A DNA stretch of 59,532 nt from Rhodobacter sp. (GTDB taxonomy: Bacteria > Pseudomonadota > Alphaproteobacteria > Rhodobacterales > Rhodobacteraceae), in the NCBI GenBank assembly GCA_027484985.1, contig JAIXRW010000043.1, forward strand, positions 1-59,532, in the 5' to 3' direction. Shown here piece after piece: positions 44,622 through 52,560 of the stretch. Positions within the stretch are counted from its first letter, which is position 1. Each line of letters opens with the position of its first letter. Under the pieces are notes generated by a model, which ran no database searches, was not told where the DNA came from, and saw only the letters and a program-made list of their open reading frames with translations. Position numbers and translations under genes: made by a program.

Positions 44622-45521
44622 ATGCGCGGGCGTGACACGGTGATCCATTGGCTGAGCGACCGCCTGATCCGGGCGGCGATCTGGCTGATGCTGCGGCTGC
44701 CTTTCGATGCGCGGCGCAGGGTTGCGGGGTGGCTGATGTCGCGGCTGGTCGCCCCGCTGGGCGATTACGGCGCGCGCATCCGCAGCAATCTGGCGCTGGT
44801 CATGCCGGGCATGCCCGAATCCGAGGTGGCCGCGCTGGTGCGGCGGGTGCCGGAAAATCTGGGCCGGACGCTGATCGAGCTTTATTCAGCACGCGATTTC
44901 ATCGCCCGCATCAGGGACGAACCGCTGACCGGCCCCGGGGTCGAGGCGCTGGCCGAGGCGCACCGGACGGGGCGGCCGGTCCTGCTGGTGACGGGGCATA
45001 TCGGCAATTACGACGCGATCCGCGCCGCGCTGATCTTGCGCGGCTACCCTGTGGGCGGGCTGTACCGGCCGATGGACAACCCGTTTTTCAACCGCCATTA
45101 CGTTGCCGCGATCTCGGCCATCGGCACGCCGCTTTTTCCGCGCGGGCGGCAGGGTCTGGGCGATATGGTGCGCTTCTTGCGGTCGGGCGGGATGCTGGGG
45201 GTGGTGCTGGACCAGCATATGGGTGACGGCGCGGCGCTGACCTTTATGGGCCACGAGGCGCTGACCGCGCTATCGGCGGCCGAACTTGCGCTGCGCTATG
45301 ACGCGCTGGTGGTGCCGACCTATGGCCTGCGGCGGGCCGATGGCGGCTTTGATCTGGTGGTCGAGGCGCCGGTGCCCCATTCGACCCCCGAGGCAATGAC
45401 ACAGGCGCTGAACGATTCGCTCGAGGCGGTGGTCAGGACGCATATGGACCAGTGGCTGTGGACCCATCGCCGCTGGAAAGCGCCGCGCCGGGCGCGCCCG
45501 CCGACAGCGCCGAAAGGATAA
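44622..45521 (+). CDS. LpxL/HtrB-type lipid A acyltransferase
   Basis: 299-aa membrane-anchored late acyltransferase. The catalytic H-x4-D motif is HIGNYD (His 126, Asp 131), followed by LYRPMDNPFFNRHY and FPRGRQGLGDMVRFLRSGG, and later LDQHMGDGAALTFMG. It transfers a fatty acyl chain to the Kdo-lipid A precursor. The ATG at 44622 (MRGRDTVIHW) has CGGAG 7 bases upstream; longer starts lack one. Its last 89 bases overlap the 3' end of the convergent waaA. Confidence 0.92.
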   Translation: MRGRDTVIHWLSDRLIRAAIWLMLRLPFDARRRVAGWLMSRLVAPLGDYGARIRSNLALVMPGMPESEVAALVRRVPENLGRTLIELYSARDFIARIRDEPLTGPGVEALAEAHRTGRPVLLVTGHIGNYDAIRAALILRGYPVGGLYRPMDNPFFNRHYVAAISAIGTPLFPRGRQGLGDMVRFLRSGGMLGVVLDQHMGDGAALTFMGHEALTALSAAELALRYDALVVPTYGLRRADGGFDLVVEAPVPHSTPEAMTQALNDSLEAVVRTHMDQWLWTHRRWKAPRRARPPTAPKG

Positions 45522-46788
45522 GCGCCGCCGTCTTTGCCGTGGCATCCGGTTCGGCCTGCAACGCAGCCGTGGCGGCGGCGGTCATCGCATCGCGGCGCGC
45601 CCCGTCCTGAAGGGCAAGCAGGGCAGGGGCCAGCGTTCCGGCGCTGACCGTAACGGCCCCCCCCGCGGCATCGAGACGGGCATAGAGATCGGCGAAATTG
45701 CCGGTATGCGGGCCGTGCAAGATGGCCGATCCGTGCAGTGCGGGTTCATAGGCATTGTGCCCGCCCACCGGCACCAGCGACCCGCCGATAAACGACACCG
45801 GCGCAAGATCGAACCACAGGCCAAGCTCGCCCAAGGTGTCGGCAAGGTAGATGTCGCCCTGCGGCGCCTCGCCCTGCGACCGCTGGCTGATGCGGTGGCC
45901 CTGCGCTTCCAGCTCGGCGCGGATGGCCGTGCCGCGTTCGGGGTGGCGCGGGGCAAGGATGAGCAGCGCCTGCGGCAGCCGGTCCAGCACGGCGCGATGG
46001 GCGGCCGCGACCAGCCGCTCTTCGCCCGGATGGGTCGAGGCGGCAAGCCAGAGCGGGCGGTCACCGATCGCCGCCGCCAGACCGGCGCGCAGGGCGGGAT
46101 CGACGGGCAGCCGCTCGGCCCCGCGTTTGAGCGAGCCTGTCACCGTGATGCGGGCCGGATCGGCGCCCAGTGCGGCCAGTTTGGCCGCGGCGGCGGCATC
46201 GGGCGCGGTCAGGGCGCTGAACCGGCCCAGCAGCGCCCGCGACAGGCCGCGCAGCCGCCGCCAGCGCAGCATCGAGGCATCCGAGATGCGGGCATTCACC
46301 AGCAAGAGCGGCACCGCCCGCGCATGGGTGGCATGGATGAGGCGGGGCCAGAATTCCGATTCCACCATCACCGCCACATCCGGCCGCCAATGGCGCAGAA
46401 AGCGCCGCACCGGGCCGGGCAGATCGAGCGGCAGGAATTGCACGGTGACATAGGCGGGCGCCCGGCCCGCCATAAGCCGCGCCGAGGTGACGGTGGTGCA
46501 GGTCAACAGCACATGGGCCCGCCCGCCAAGCGCGCCAAGCAGGGGCAGGACAGACAGCCCTTCGCCCACGCTGACGGCATGGACCCAGATCAGCGGCCCC
46601 TCGGGTCGCGCGGCGGGCGTGCGGCCCAGCTTCTCGCGCCAGCGCGCGGGGTCTTCCTTGCCCCGCGCCAGACGGCGGCGCAGCAGGGGTGTGGCCAGCG
46701 GCGCCAAAACGGCGGTCAGCGCAAGATAGGCCCACAAGGCGACAGAGGCGGGCGGCTGCGGTGGGTCGATGAAAGCGGGGTGGGTCAT
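45433..46788 (-). CDS. waaA: Kdo transferase WaaA (KdtA)
   Basis: 451-aa GT-B enzyme that adds 3-deoxy-D-manno-octulosonate to lipid A precursor. One N-terminal membrane segment (about 17-35) is followed by WVHAVSVGEGLSVLPLL (catalytic Glu near 77), ESEFWPRLIHATHARAVPLL, TVTGSLKRGAERL and FIGGSLVPVGGHNAYEPA, all family hallmarks. The ATG at 46788 (MTHPAFIDPP) is used. The last 30 residues, in the overlap with lpxL, are low-complexity Ala/Gly/Ser, which suggests tail extension by read-through into the neighbour. Confidence 0.95.
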   Translation of the reverse strand: MTHPAFIDPPQPPASVALWAYLALTAVLAPLATPLLRRRLARGKEDPARWREKLGRTPAARPEGPLIWVHAVSVGEGLSVLPLLGALGGRAHVLLTCTTVTSARLMAGRAPAYVTVQFLPLDLPGPVRRFLRHWRPDVAVMVESEFWPRLIHATHARAVPLLLVNARISDASMLRWRRLRGLSRALLGRFSALTAPDAAAAAKLAALGADPARITVTGSLKRGAERLPVDPALRAGLAAAIGDRPLWLAASTHPGEERLVAAAHRAVLDRLPQALLILAPRHPERGTAIRAELEAQGHRISQRSQGEAPQGDIYLADTLGELGLWFDLAPVSFIGGSLVPVGGHNAYEPALHGSAILHGPHTGNFADLYARLDAAGGAVTVSAGTLAPALLALQDGARRDAMTAAATAALQAEPDATAKTAALILSALSAGAPGAALSSGDGSTATGPYAS

Positions 46789-46833
46789 GGACCTGTTATA
46801 CGCAGGCGGTGACGAAGGCCAAGCAGAAGAAAA

Positions 46834-46892
46834 AGGGGCGCTGCCCCTCGCCCGCAAGCGGGCTCACCCCGGAGTATTTGGGCAAAGGTGAA
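46834..46892 (-). terminator. Minus-strand terminator with 3'-end element box (copy g)
   Basis: On the minus strand, AGGGGC (46843-46848 side) pairs with GCCCCT (46834-46839 side) across three bases and is followed by a T-run, an intrinsic terminator for transcription coming from the dehydratase gene. GCCCGC-AA-GCGGGC (46850-46863) and the box GAGTATTTGGGCAAAGGTGA starting at 46872 are attached. This copy lies upstream of waaA, so it is not at the 3' end of a plus-strand gene. Confidence 0.65.
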
Positions 46893-46903
46893 AGAGAATG
46901 GGC

Positions 46904-46973
46904 TTCACCTTTGCCCAAATACTCTCGGGGGTGAATTGGCCGGAACGGCCAAGAGGGGGCGCGAGCGCCCCCT
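46904..46973 (+). repeat. 3'-end box-hairpin element, copy h (inverted partner of g)
   Basis: The box at 46904-46924 is the exact reverse complement of 46872-46892 (21 bases, 11-base loop), so together they form one long hairpin. After CTCGGGGGTGAA come TTGGCCG-GAA-CGGCCAA (46936-46952) and AGGGGGCGC-GA-GCGCCCCCT (46954-46973). The minus-strand dehydratase gene ends 59 bases further on. Confidence 0.75.
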
Positions 46974-47031
46974 GAACCCCGCGCCGAAGGCGCTGACGGC
47001 TTGCGCGGGGCTTGCCCCGCGCTCCGTTTGG

Positions 47032-48549
47032 TCACATCACGGCGCCGATCTGCCATGGCACGAATTCGGCGCCGCCGAAGCCCAGTTCTTCCGACAGGCT
47101 TTTCTGGCCCGAGGCCACGGCGATGATGCGATCGAGGATCTCTTCGCCCTTCTTCTCGATGCTCACGCCTTCGGTCAGGATATCGCCGCAGTTGATATCC
47201 ATGTCCTCGGCCATACGCGCATACATCTCGCTGTTGGTGGCCAGCTTGATGCAAGGCGAGGGCTTGTAGCCCGAAACCGAGCCGCGCCCCGTGGTAAAGA
47301 CGATCATGGTCGCACCCGATGCGATCTGGCCGGTGACCGAGCAAGGGTCATATCCGGGGCTGTCCATATAGACAAAACCCGGGCTGGTGATGGGTTCGGC
47401 GAATTTATAGACGCCCGACAGCGGGGCCGTGCCGCCCTTGGCGACCGCGCCCAGGGATTTTTCAAGGATCGTAGTCAGGCCACCCTTCTTGTTGCCGGGG
47501 CTGGGGTTATTGTCCATCTCGCCGTCGTTGCGGGCGGTGTAATCTTCCCACCAGCGGATGCGCTCGATCAGCTTTTCGCCCACATCGCGGCTGGTGGCGC
47601 GGCGGGTCAGCAGATGTTCGGCGCCATAGATTTCGGGGGTTTCCGACAGGATCGTGGTGCCGCCCATCCGCACCAGCAGGTCGCTGGCATGGCCCAAGGC
47701 GGGGTTGGCGGTGATGCCGGAATAGCCGTCGGACCCGCCGCATTGCAGGCCCACCACCAGTTTCGAGACCGGCGCGGGCTGGCGCGGGGTGCGGGATGCG
47801 ACCTCGGCCATCTCGCGCAGCACCTCGAGCGCCTTGGCGATGGTTGCCCGCGTGCCGCCGGTGCCCTGGATGGTCATGTAGCGGAAATTGCCGTCGGGGC
47901 GCAGGCGGCCCTGTCCGACAAGATCGGGCACCTGCATCACCTCGCAGCCCAGACCGACCAGCAGGATGCCGCCGAAATTGGCGTTGCGGGCATAGCCCTT
48001 GAGGGTGCGCATCAGGGTCTGGTAGCCCTCGTTCGTGCCGGACATGCCGCAGCCCGTCTGGTGCACGATGGGCACGATGCCGTCCATGTTCGGCATCGCG
48101 TTCAGAACCGGGTCTTTCTCGGCCGCTTCGGCGATGAAGCGGGCGACCGAGCCCGAGCAGTTTACCGATGTGAGGATGCCGATATAGTTGCGCGTGCCGA
48201 CCTGTCCGTCGGCACGGTGATAGCCCATGAAACTGCGCGGTTCGAGCGGGGGCAGGGGCGTGCATTCCGCGCCGATGGCGTAATCGTCGCTATGGGGCGC
48301 CATGCCGAGATTGTGGCTGTGGATATGCCCGCCTGCCGCGATGTCGGCGGTGGCCTGACCGATGATCTGGCCATAGCGCAGCACATTCTCGCCCTTGGCA
48401 ATGGCGCGGGTCGCGATCTTGTGGCCACGCGGCACGGCGGCGGGAAGGGGGGTGCCTTCGGCCATGTCGCCCTTGGCAAGATCGGCCAGCGCGATCACCA
48501 CATTGTCCGATGCGTGCAGCCGGATCACGCCTGCCCCTGCCTTGGTCAT
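47032..48549 (-). CDS. UxaA-family sugar-acid dehydratase (altronate/galactarate type)
   Basis: 505-aa enzyme with an N-terminal SAF domain (about 1-90, LHASDNVVIALADLAKGDM) fused to a UxaA/GarD domain. Conserved Cys/His motifs are VNCSGSVARFI, HQTGCGMSGTNEGYQTLMRT and LQCGGSDGYSGITANPALGH. Family members are Fe2+-dependent altronate or galactarate dehydratases; some act on other aldonates. Its setting next to a lactonase and aldose dehydrogenase suggests an aldonate such as L-fuconate, but this is inferred. The ATG at 48549 is chosen because AAGGG lies 8 bases upstream; an ATG three codons earlier is too close to it. Divergent from gntR. Confidence 0.88.
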   Translation of the reverse strand: MTKAGAGVIRLHASDNVVIALADLAKGDMAEGTPLPAAVPRGHKIATRAIAKGENVLRYGQIIGQATADIAAGGHIHSHNLGMAPHSDDYAIGAECTPLPPLEPRSFMGYHRADGQVGTRNYIGILTSVNCSGSVARFIAEAAEKDPVLNAMPNMDGIVPIVHQTGCGMSGTNEGYQTLMRTLKGYARNANFGGILLVGLGCEVMQVPDLVGQGRLRPDGNFRYMTIQGTGGTRATIAKALEVLREMAEVASRTPRQPAPVSKLVVGLQCGGSDGYSGITANPALGHASDLLVRMGGTTILSETPEIYGAEHLLTRRATSRDVGEKLIERIRWWEDYTARNDGEMDNNPSPGNKKGGLTTILEKSLGAVAKGGTAPLSGVYKFAEPITSPGFVYMDSPGYDPCSVTGQIASGATMIVFTTGRGSVSGYKPSPCIKLATNSEMYARMAEDMDINCGDILTEGVSIEKKGEEILDRIIAVASGQKSLSEELGFGGAEFVPWQIGAVM

Positions 48550-48582
48550 CACATTCACCCTTTTTCCGCTGCGCCCGTTCGC

Positions 48583-48619
48583 TTGACAGCCGGGCCGACT
48601 TGCCTAACATGTTAGCATG
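48583..48619 (+). promoter_or_regulatory. gntR promoter with embedded operator; probably leaderless
   Basis: TTGACA (48583-48588), a 16-base spacer and TAACAT (48605-48610) form a strong sigma-70 promoter. The expected transcription start coincides with the gntR ATG at 48617, so the mRNA would have no leader. The -10 lies inside TAACATGTTA, a perfect palindrome (48605-48614), and ACATGTTAGCATG (48607-48619) recurs with two changes at 52488. Autoregulation by the GntR protein is likely. Confidence 0.65.
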
Positions 48620-49354
48620 TTACAATCGCAAGAACCTGCCCCACAAGCCCCCTTGGCCGCGGAAGCCGCCCGATTGAAGCCGCTCGAGGCCTATTCGGGG
48701 TCTTTGGGGCAAAAGGTCTATCAGACCCTGCGCGAGGCGATCCTGTCGCTGGCTTATCGCCCCGGCGAGATCTTGCGCAAGCCCGAGATCTGCGAGGCGC
48801 TCGGGGTGTCCCGCTCGCCGGTGGCGGATGCGGTGGCGCGGCTTGCGGCCGAGGGGCTGGTGGATGTGGTGCCGCAGGCGGGCACCTTTGTCGCCCGCTT
48901 TTCGATGGAAGAAATCCGCGAGGGCGCCTTTCTGCGCGAGGCGATCGAGGTCGCGGCGATCGAGCGGCTGGCCGAGACGATCACCGAAGAGCAGCTGGTG
49001 CAGTTGCGGCGCAACATTACGGTGCAGGCGGCGCTGGTGGCCGATGGCGATGTGCCGGGGTTCTACCAGATGGACGCGCAGATGCATGAATTGATGCTGT
49101 CCTTCACGGGGTTCCGCAAGCTCGCGCAAGTGTCCGAAACGGCATGGCTTCATGTGAACCGTGCACGGCAGCTGATTCTGCCGGTCGAAGGGCGGATCGG
49201 GGCCACGGTCGAGGAACATCGGGCGATCCTGGCTGCGCTTGAAGCCCGCGATCCGGCGGCGGCGCGGGTGGCGGTGCGGTTGCATCTGCGCCAGTTGATC
49301 AGCTATCTGGAACCGCTGGAGCGGGATCGGCCCGAACTGTTCGCCCCCAGCTGA
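48617..49354 (+). CDS. GntR-family regulator, FCD type
   Basis: 245-aa regulator. The winged helix (about 30-95) contains YRPGEILRKPEICEALGVSR and SPVADAVARLAAEGLV; the C-terminal helical FCD ligand domain (about 105-235) follows, with MDAQMHELMLSF and VEEHRAILAALEARD, which carry the usual metal-binding Asp/His positions. FCD regulators of this kind sense sugar acids. The gene is divergent from the UxaA-type dehydratase and upstream of the isomerase, so it most likely controls this locus. Confidence 0.92.
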   Translation: MLQSQEPAPQAPLAAEAARLKPLEAYSGSLGQKVYQTLREAILSLAYRPGEILRKPEICEALGVSRSPVADAVARLAAEGLVDVVPQAGTFVARFSMEEIREGAFLREAIEVAAIERLAETITEEQLVQLRRNITVQAALVADGDVPGFYQMDAQMHELMLSFTGFRKLAQVSETAWLHVNRARQLILPVEGRIGATVEEHRAILAALEARDPAAARVAVRLHLRQLISYLEPLERDRPELFAPS

Positions 49355-49402
49355 CGACGACCCCGCCGCGCCCCGATTTTCCCTGCCCGAAAGGCCCGTG
49401 CC

Positions 49403-50368
49403 ATGACCCTGCCGAACCGTCCGCGCTATGCCGCGCGTCTGAATGCCTTCAAGCGCGGCAAAGAGGGTGTTGCAGGCATGATCGCACGGGCGGGCGAGGT
49501 GGGGGGGCTGTCGGCGGCGGACCTGAACTATCCCGACCATTTCGAGGGCACGACTCCGGCGGCGCTGTCGCGGTTGCTGGCGGATCAGGGTCTGGCGTTG
49601 AACGGGCTGGCGCTGCGCTATTATACGGAAGCCGGTTTCAAGCTGGGGGCCTTTACCCATCCGGACCGGACGGTGCGCCGCGCGGCCATCGATCTGACCA
49701 AGCGCGGGATGGATGCACTGGCCGAGATGGGGGGCAGCGTGATGACGCTGTGGATGGGGCAGGACGGGTTCGATTATAGTTTCCAGGCCGACTATGCCGC
49801 GATGTGGGATGACACGCTCGCGGCGATGGCCGAGGTCTGTGACCACAACCCCGTGCTGGATGTGTCGATCGAATACAAGCCGAACGAGCCGCGCGCCCAT
49901 GCGGTCATGCCCGATATGGCGACCACTTTGCTGGCCCTGCGCGATCTGGGGCGGGCCAATGCGGGGGTGACGCTGGATTTCTGCCACATGCTGTTCGCGG
50001 GCGAGATGCCTGCAAGATCTGCCATGCTGGCCGCGCGGTACAGCCGTATCCTTGGCGTGCATCTTAATGATGGATATGGCAAGCGCGATGACGGGTTGAT
50101 CGCGGGCACGGTGCACCCGGTGCAGACGGTCGAGCTGTTCGTGGCGCTGGAAAAGATCGGCTATGACGGGGTGATCTATTTCGACACCTTCCCCGATCAT
50201 GGCGGGCTGGACCCCGTGCACGAGGCGCGGGCCAATGTGGCGCTAACCGAAAAGTTGCGGACGCTGGCCCAGGGGCTGGTCGGCCATGATGCGCTGGCGG
50301 CCGCGATGGCACGGCAGGATGCGGCCGCGTCAAGCCGGATCATCGCGGGCGCGCTTTACGGTCTGTGA
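49403..50368 (+). CDS. Sugar isomerase/epimerase, TIM-barrel (AP endonuclease 2-like)
   Basis: 321-aa TIM-barrel protein of the xylose-isomerase-like superfamily. Metal-site residues are visible in VSIEYKPNEPRAH (Glu), VTLDFCHMLFAG (Asp, His), GVHLNDGYGKRDD (His, Asp) and VIYFDTFPDHGG. The pattern is close to L-rhamnose-isomerase-like or sugar-phosphate isomerase proteins. The substrate is unknown, but the neighbours point to an aldose or ketose. It follows gntR by 48 bp on the same strand. Confidence 0.85.
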   Translation: MTLPNRPRYAARLNAFKRGKEGVAGMIARAGEVGGLSAADLNYPDHFEGTTPAALSRLLADQGLALNGLALRYYTEAGFKLGAFTHPDRTVRRAAIDLTKRGMDALAEMGGSVMTLWMGQDGFDYSFQADYAAMWDDTLAAMAEVCDHNPVLDVSIEYKPNEPRAHAVMPDMATTLLALRDLGRANAGVTLDFCHMLFAGEMPARSAMLAARYSRILGVHLNDGYGKRDDGLIAGTVHPVQTVELFVALEKIGYDGVIYFDTFPDHGGLDPVHEARANVALTEKLRTLAQGLVGHDALAAAMARQDAAASSRIIAGALYGL

Positions 50369-50429
50369 CCAAGCGGAGCGGGCGTTCCGCCCGCACGCCA
50401 CAAGCCGCGCGCGGCGCGCGCGGCGGATC

Positions 50430-50501
50430 GGGGGGCATTCTGCCCCCCCGGGTCGCGTTCCGCGCCCCTCACCCCCTGAGGATATTTGCGGGCAGAAAAT
50501 G
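50430..50501 (-). repeat. 3'-end box-hairpin element, copy i (after the isomerase)
   Basis: GGGGGGC-ATTCT-GCCCCCC (50430-50448) is followed by the box GAGGATATTTGCGGGCAG from 50478, continuing AAAATG to 50501. The order is stop, hairpin, box. Confidence 0.65.
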
Positions 50502-50516
50502 AAGCTGGCCGCGCCC

Positions 50517-50583
50517 CATTTTCTGCCCTGAAATATCCTCGGGGGGAGCCCGCAACGCGGGCGTGGGGGGCAGAAGGCCCCCC
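50517..50583 (+). repeat. 3'-end box-hairpin element, copy j (serves the lactonase gene)
   Basis: The box 50517-50540 is the reverse complement of 50478-50501 except for a 3-base block, so i and j form a large hairpin with a 15-base loop. GCCCGC-AAC-GCGGGC (50548-50562) and GGGGGGC-AGAAG-GCCCCCC (50565-50583) follow; the lactonase gene on the minus strand ends 19 bases beyond. Confidence 0.7.
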
Positions 50584-50601
50584 TTTGGTGCCGGGTGCCG
50601 C

Positions 50602-51435
50602 CTAGATGGAGTAGAAAGCGGCCGCGGTGCCGCCGAAGACAAGCGCGCGGTCAATGTCAGTCATATGGGCTGTGAGTGTGCGGGCGGCGGTGTGCCAGTC
50701 GGCATATTCGCCGCGCAGGCGGCAGACCGGCCAGTCTGACCCCCACATCACCCGTTCGGGGCCAAAGGTGGCGAAGATATGGTCGGTATAGGGGCGCAGA
50801 TGGTCCACCGTCCAACTGGCATCGGCTTCGGTGATAAGGGCCGAGAATTTGACGCAGGCCGAGCTTTCATCGGCAAGGCGCGACATGCCTTCGGACCACA
50901 GGGCCAGATGGGCGGCAGAGTGTTCGCGGATCTGCGGTTTCATGCAGTGGTCGATCACCACCTGCATGCCGGGGTAGGTTTTGAACAGGGTGCGGAATTG
51001 TGACAGATGGCGCGGGAAGCCCAGGGCATCGAAGCGCAGGCCAAGGTCGCAGATGGCGCGGAAGGCCCATTGCACATCGGGGCGCAGCATCCAGTTGTCA
51101 TCGGGTATGTCCTGGATCATCGGGCGGACGCCCTTGAATTTCGGATGCTTCGCAAGGCGTTCGAGATGAGCAAGATCGGCAGGGTTTTCGAAATCGATCC
51201 AGCCGACGACCCCTTTGACCCACGGCGTCGCATCGGCAATGCCCAGCATGTATTCGGTTTCGTGCACCGATGGCGCGGCCTGCACAAGGATGGTGCCGTC
51301 GATGCCTGCCGCCTGCAATTGGGGCCACAGGTCGGCAGGCACGTAGGGGCGGGACAGGGTGGCGTTGTCTTTCGGCATCCAGCCGTAATCGCCGCGCATC
51401 GGGTGCCAGAAATGCTGGTGGCTGTCGATCTTCAT
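50602..51435 (-). CDS. Amidohydrolase-family lactonase (L-fuconolactonase-like)
   Basis: 277-aa TIM-barrel hydrolase. The start MKIDSHQHFWHP gives the HxH metal site (His 6, His 8). VVIDHCMKPQ and MWGSDWPVCRL (Asp near 242) complete the COG3618 pattern, known for L-fuconolactonase, L-rhamnono-lactonase and related enzymes. It would hydrolyse the aldonolactone made by the aldo/keto reductase whose gene lies just upstream (7-bp gap, same strand). The exact sugar is inferred. Confidence 0.88.
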   Translation of the reverse strand: MKIDSHQHFWHPMRGDYGWMPKDNATLSRPYVPADLWPQLQAAGIDGTILVQAAPSVHETEYMLGIADATPWVKGVVGWIDFENPADLAHLERLAKHPKFKGVRPMIQDIPDDNWMLRPDVQWAFRAICDLGLRFDALGFPRHLSQFRTLFKTYPGMQVVIDHCMKPQIREHSAAHLALWSEGMSRLADESSACVKFSALITEADASWTVDHLRPYTDHIFATFGPERVMWGSDWPVCRLRGEYADWHTAARTLTAHMTDIDRALVFGGTAAAFYSI

Positions 51436-51442
51436 GGGGTTC

Positions 51443-52465
51443 TCATGGCGTGGGGGCATGGGCGGGGATCAGGCCTGCCGATTTCAGGTCTGACCACAGC
51501 GCTTGGGGGATAATGGCGCTGGCGGCGGCGAGGTTCGAGCGCATCTCGGCCACGGTCTGCCCGCCGGGGATGACTGACACCACCGCCGGATGGGCGGCGC
51601 AGAAGGCGAAGGCCGCGTTGACGAGCGGGGTGGCGTGGCGGGTGCAGAGCTCTTGCAGATGCCCCGCTTTTTCCATCGCCCAGGGGGGCGCATCCTCGTA
51701 GCGGTATTTCGCGCCGGGGCGGGGGCCGGTGGCAAGGATGCCGGAATTGTAGGGGCCGCCGATCACCACGCCGATGCCACGGGCAAGGGCGGGGTTCAGG
51801 AAGCCGTCGAGGGCCTCGGTCCGCAGGAGGGAGTATTCGCCCGCAAGCAGGAAGATGTCGAAATCGCCCCGTTCCATCAGCCAGCGGCAGGGTTCCCATT
51901 CGTTCACGCCTGCGCCAAAGGCGCGGATCACGCCCTGGTCGCGCAAGGAAACGAGGGCGCGGTAGGCGCCCGACATGAATTCGGCCAGACGGGCATCAAG
52001 CGCCGCTTGGCTGCCGTGGTTGAAGATATCGAGGTCGTGGGCATAAAGAATATCGATGCGGTCGATCCCCAGCCGTTCCAGCGAAAACTCGACCGAGCGG
52101 AAGACGGCGTCATGGCCGTAATCGTAAACCTCGTTCCGCGAGGGCACGTCATACCATTTGCCGAAGCCGTCACGCTTGTCGGGGGTGGTGGCGCGGAACA
52201 GGCGGCCGATCTTGGTTGAAATCACATAGGCGTCGCGGGGTTTGCCGCGCAAAAAGCGGTTCAGGCGGGTTTCGGACAGGCCAAGGCCGTACAGGGGGGC
52301 GGTGTCGTAATAGCGCACGCCGCCTTCCCATGCCGCTTGCAGAACGGCATGGGCGTCATCGTCGGAAATGGCCCGAAAGAGGTTGCCGATGGGGGCCGAG
52401 CCGAAGCCCAGCGTGGTGAAATCGAGGCCGCCGTTTCCGAGCCTGTCCCAGTGTCTGCTTTGCAT
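51443..52465 (-). CDS. Aldo/keto reductase (L-fucose/D-threo-aldose 1-dehydrogenase-like)
   Basis: 340-aa AKR. The catalytic tetrad is seen as Asp and Tyr in YYDTAPLYGLGLSE (about 53-66), Lys in ISTKIGRLF (about 85-87) and His in LYAHDLDIF. VNEWEPCRWLMERGDFD and PALARGIGVVIGGPYNSGIL resemble D-threo-aldose 1-dehydrogenases, which oxidise L-fucose and related sugars to lactones. GGGGACGGA precedes the ATG. It is transcribed divergently from the BtpA operon across a 95-bp region holding the shared operator motif. Confidence 0.9.
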   Translation of the reverse strand: MQSRHWDRLGNGGLDFTTLGFGSAPIGNLFRAISDDDAHAVLQAAWEGGVRYYDTAPLYGLGLSETRLNRFLRGKPRDAYVISTKIGRLFRATTPDKRDGFGKWYDVPSRNEVYDYGHDAVFRSVEFSLERLGIDRIDILYAHDLDIFNHGSQAALDARLAEFMSGAYRALVSLRDQGVIRAFGAGVNEWEPCRWLMERGDFDIFLLAGEYSLLRTEALDGFLNPALARGIGVVIGGPYNSGILATGPRPGAKYRYEDAPPWAMEKAGHLQELCTRHATPLVNAAFAFCAAHPAVVSVIPGGQTVAEMRSNLAAASAIIPQALWSDLKSAGLIPAHAPTP

Positions 52466-52487
52466 TTCCGTCCCCGTTCCAGTGCTG

Positions 52488-52500
52488 ACATGCTAGTATG
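52488..52500. promoter_or_regulatory. Second copy of the gntR operator motif
   Basis: ACATGCTAGTATG matches ACATGTTAGCATG of the gntR promoter at 11 of 13 positions; both changes are T/C swaps placed symmetrically. It sits between the divergent aldo/keto reductase and BtpA genes, so one site could control both operons. Confidence 0.6.
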
Positions 52501-52560
52501 AAGGGCCTTGCGGTCCAACTGGTTTTCGCTAGCGTGAAGGCGCTATCGGGAGGGGTGAGC

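Noticed and set aside
52498..52560. Upstream start for the BtpA gene (21 extra codons)
   Set aside because: The extension overlaps the operator region, does not match the family N-terminus and lacks a ribosome-binding site, while 52561 has GGGAGGGG.
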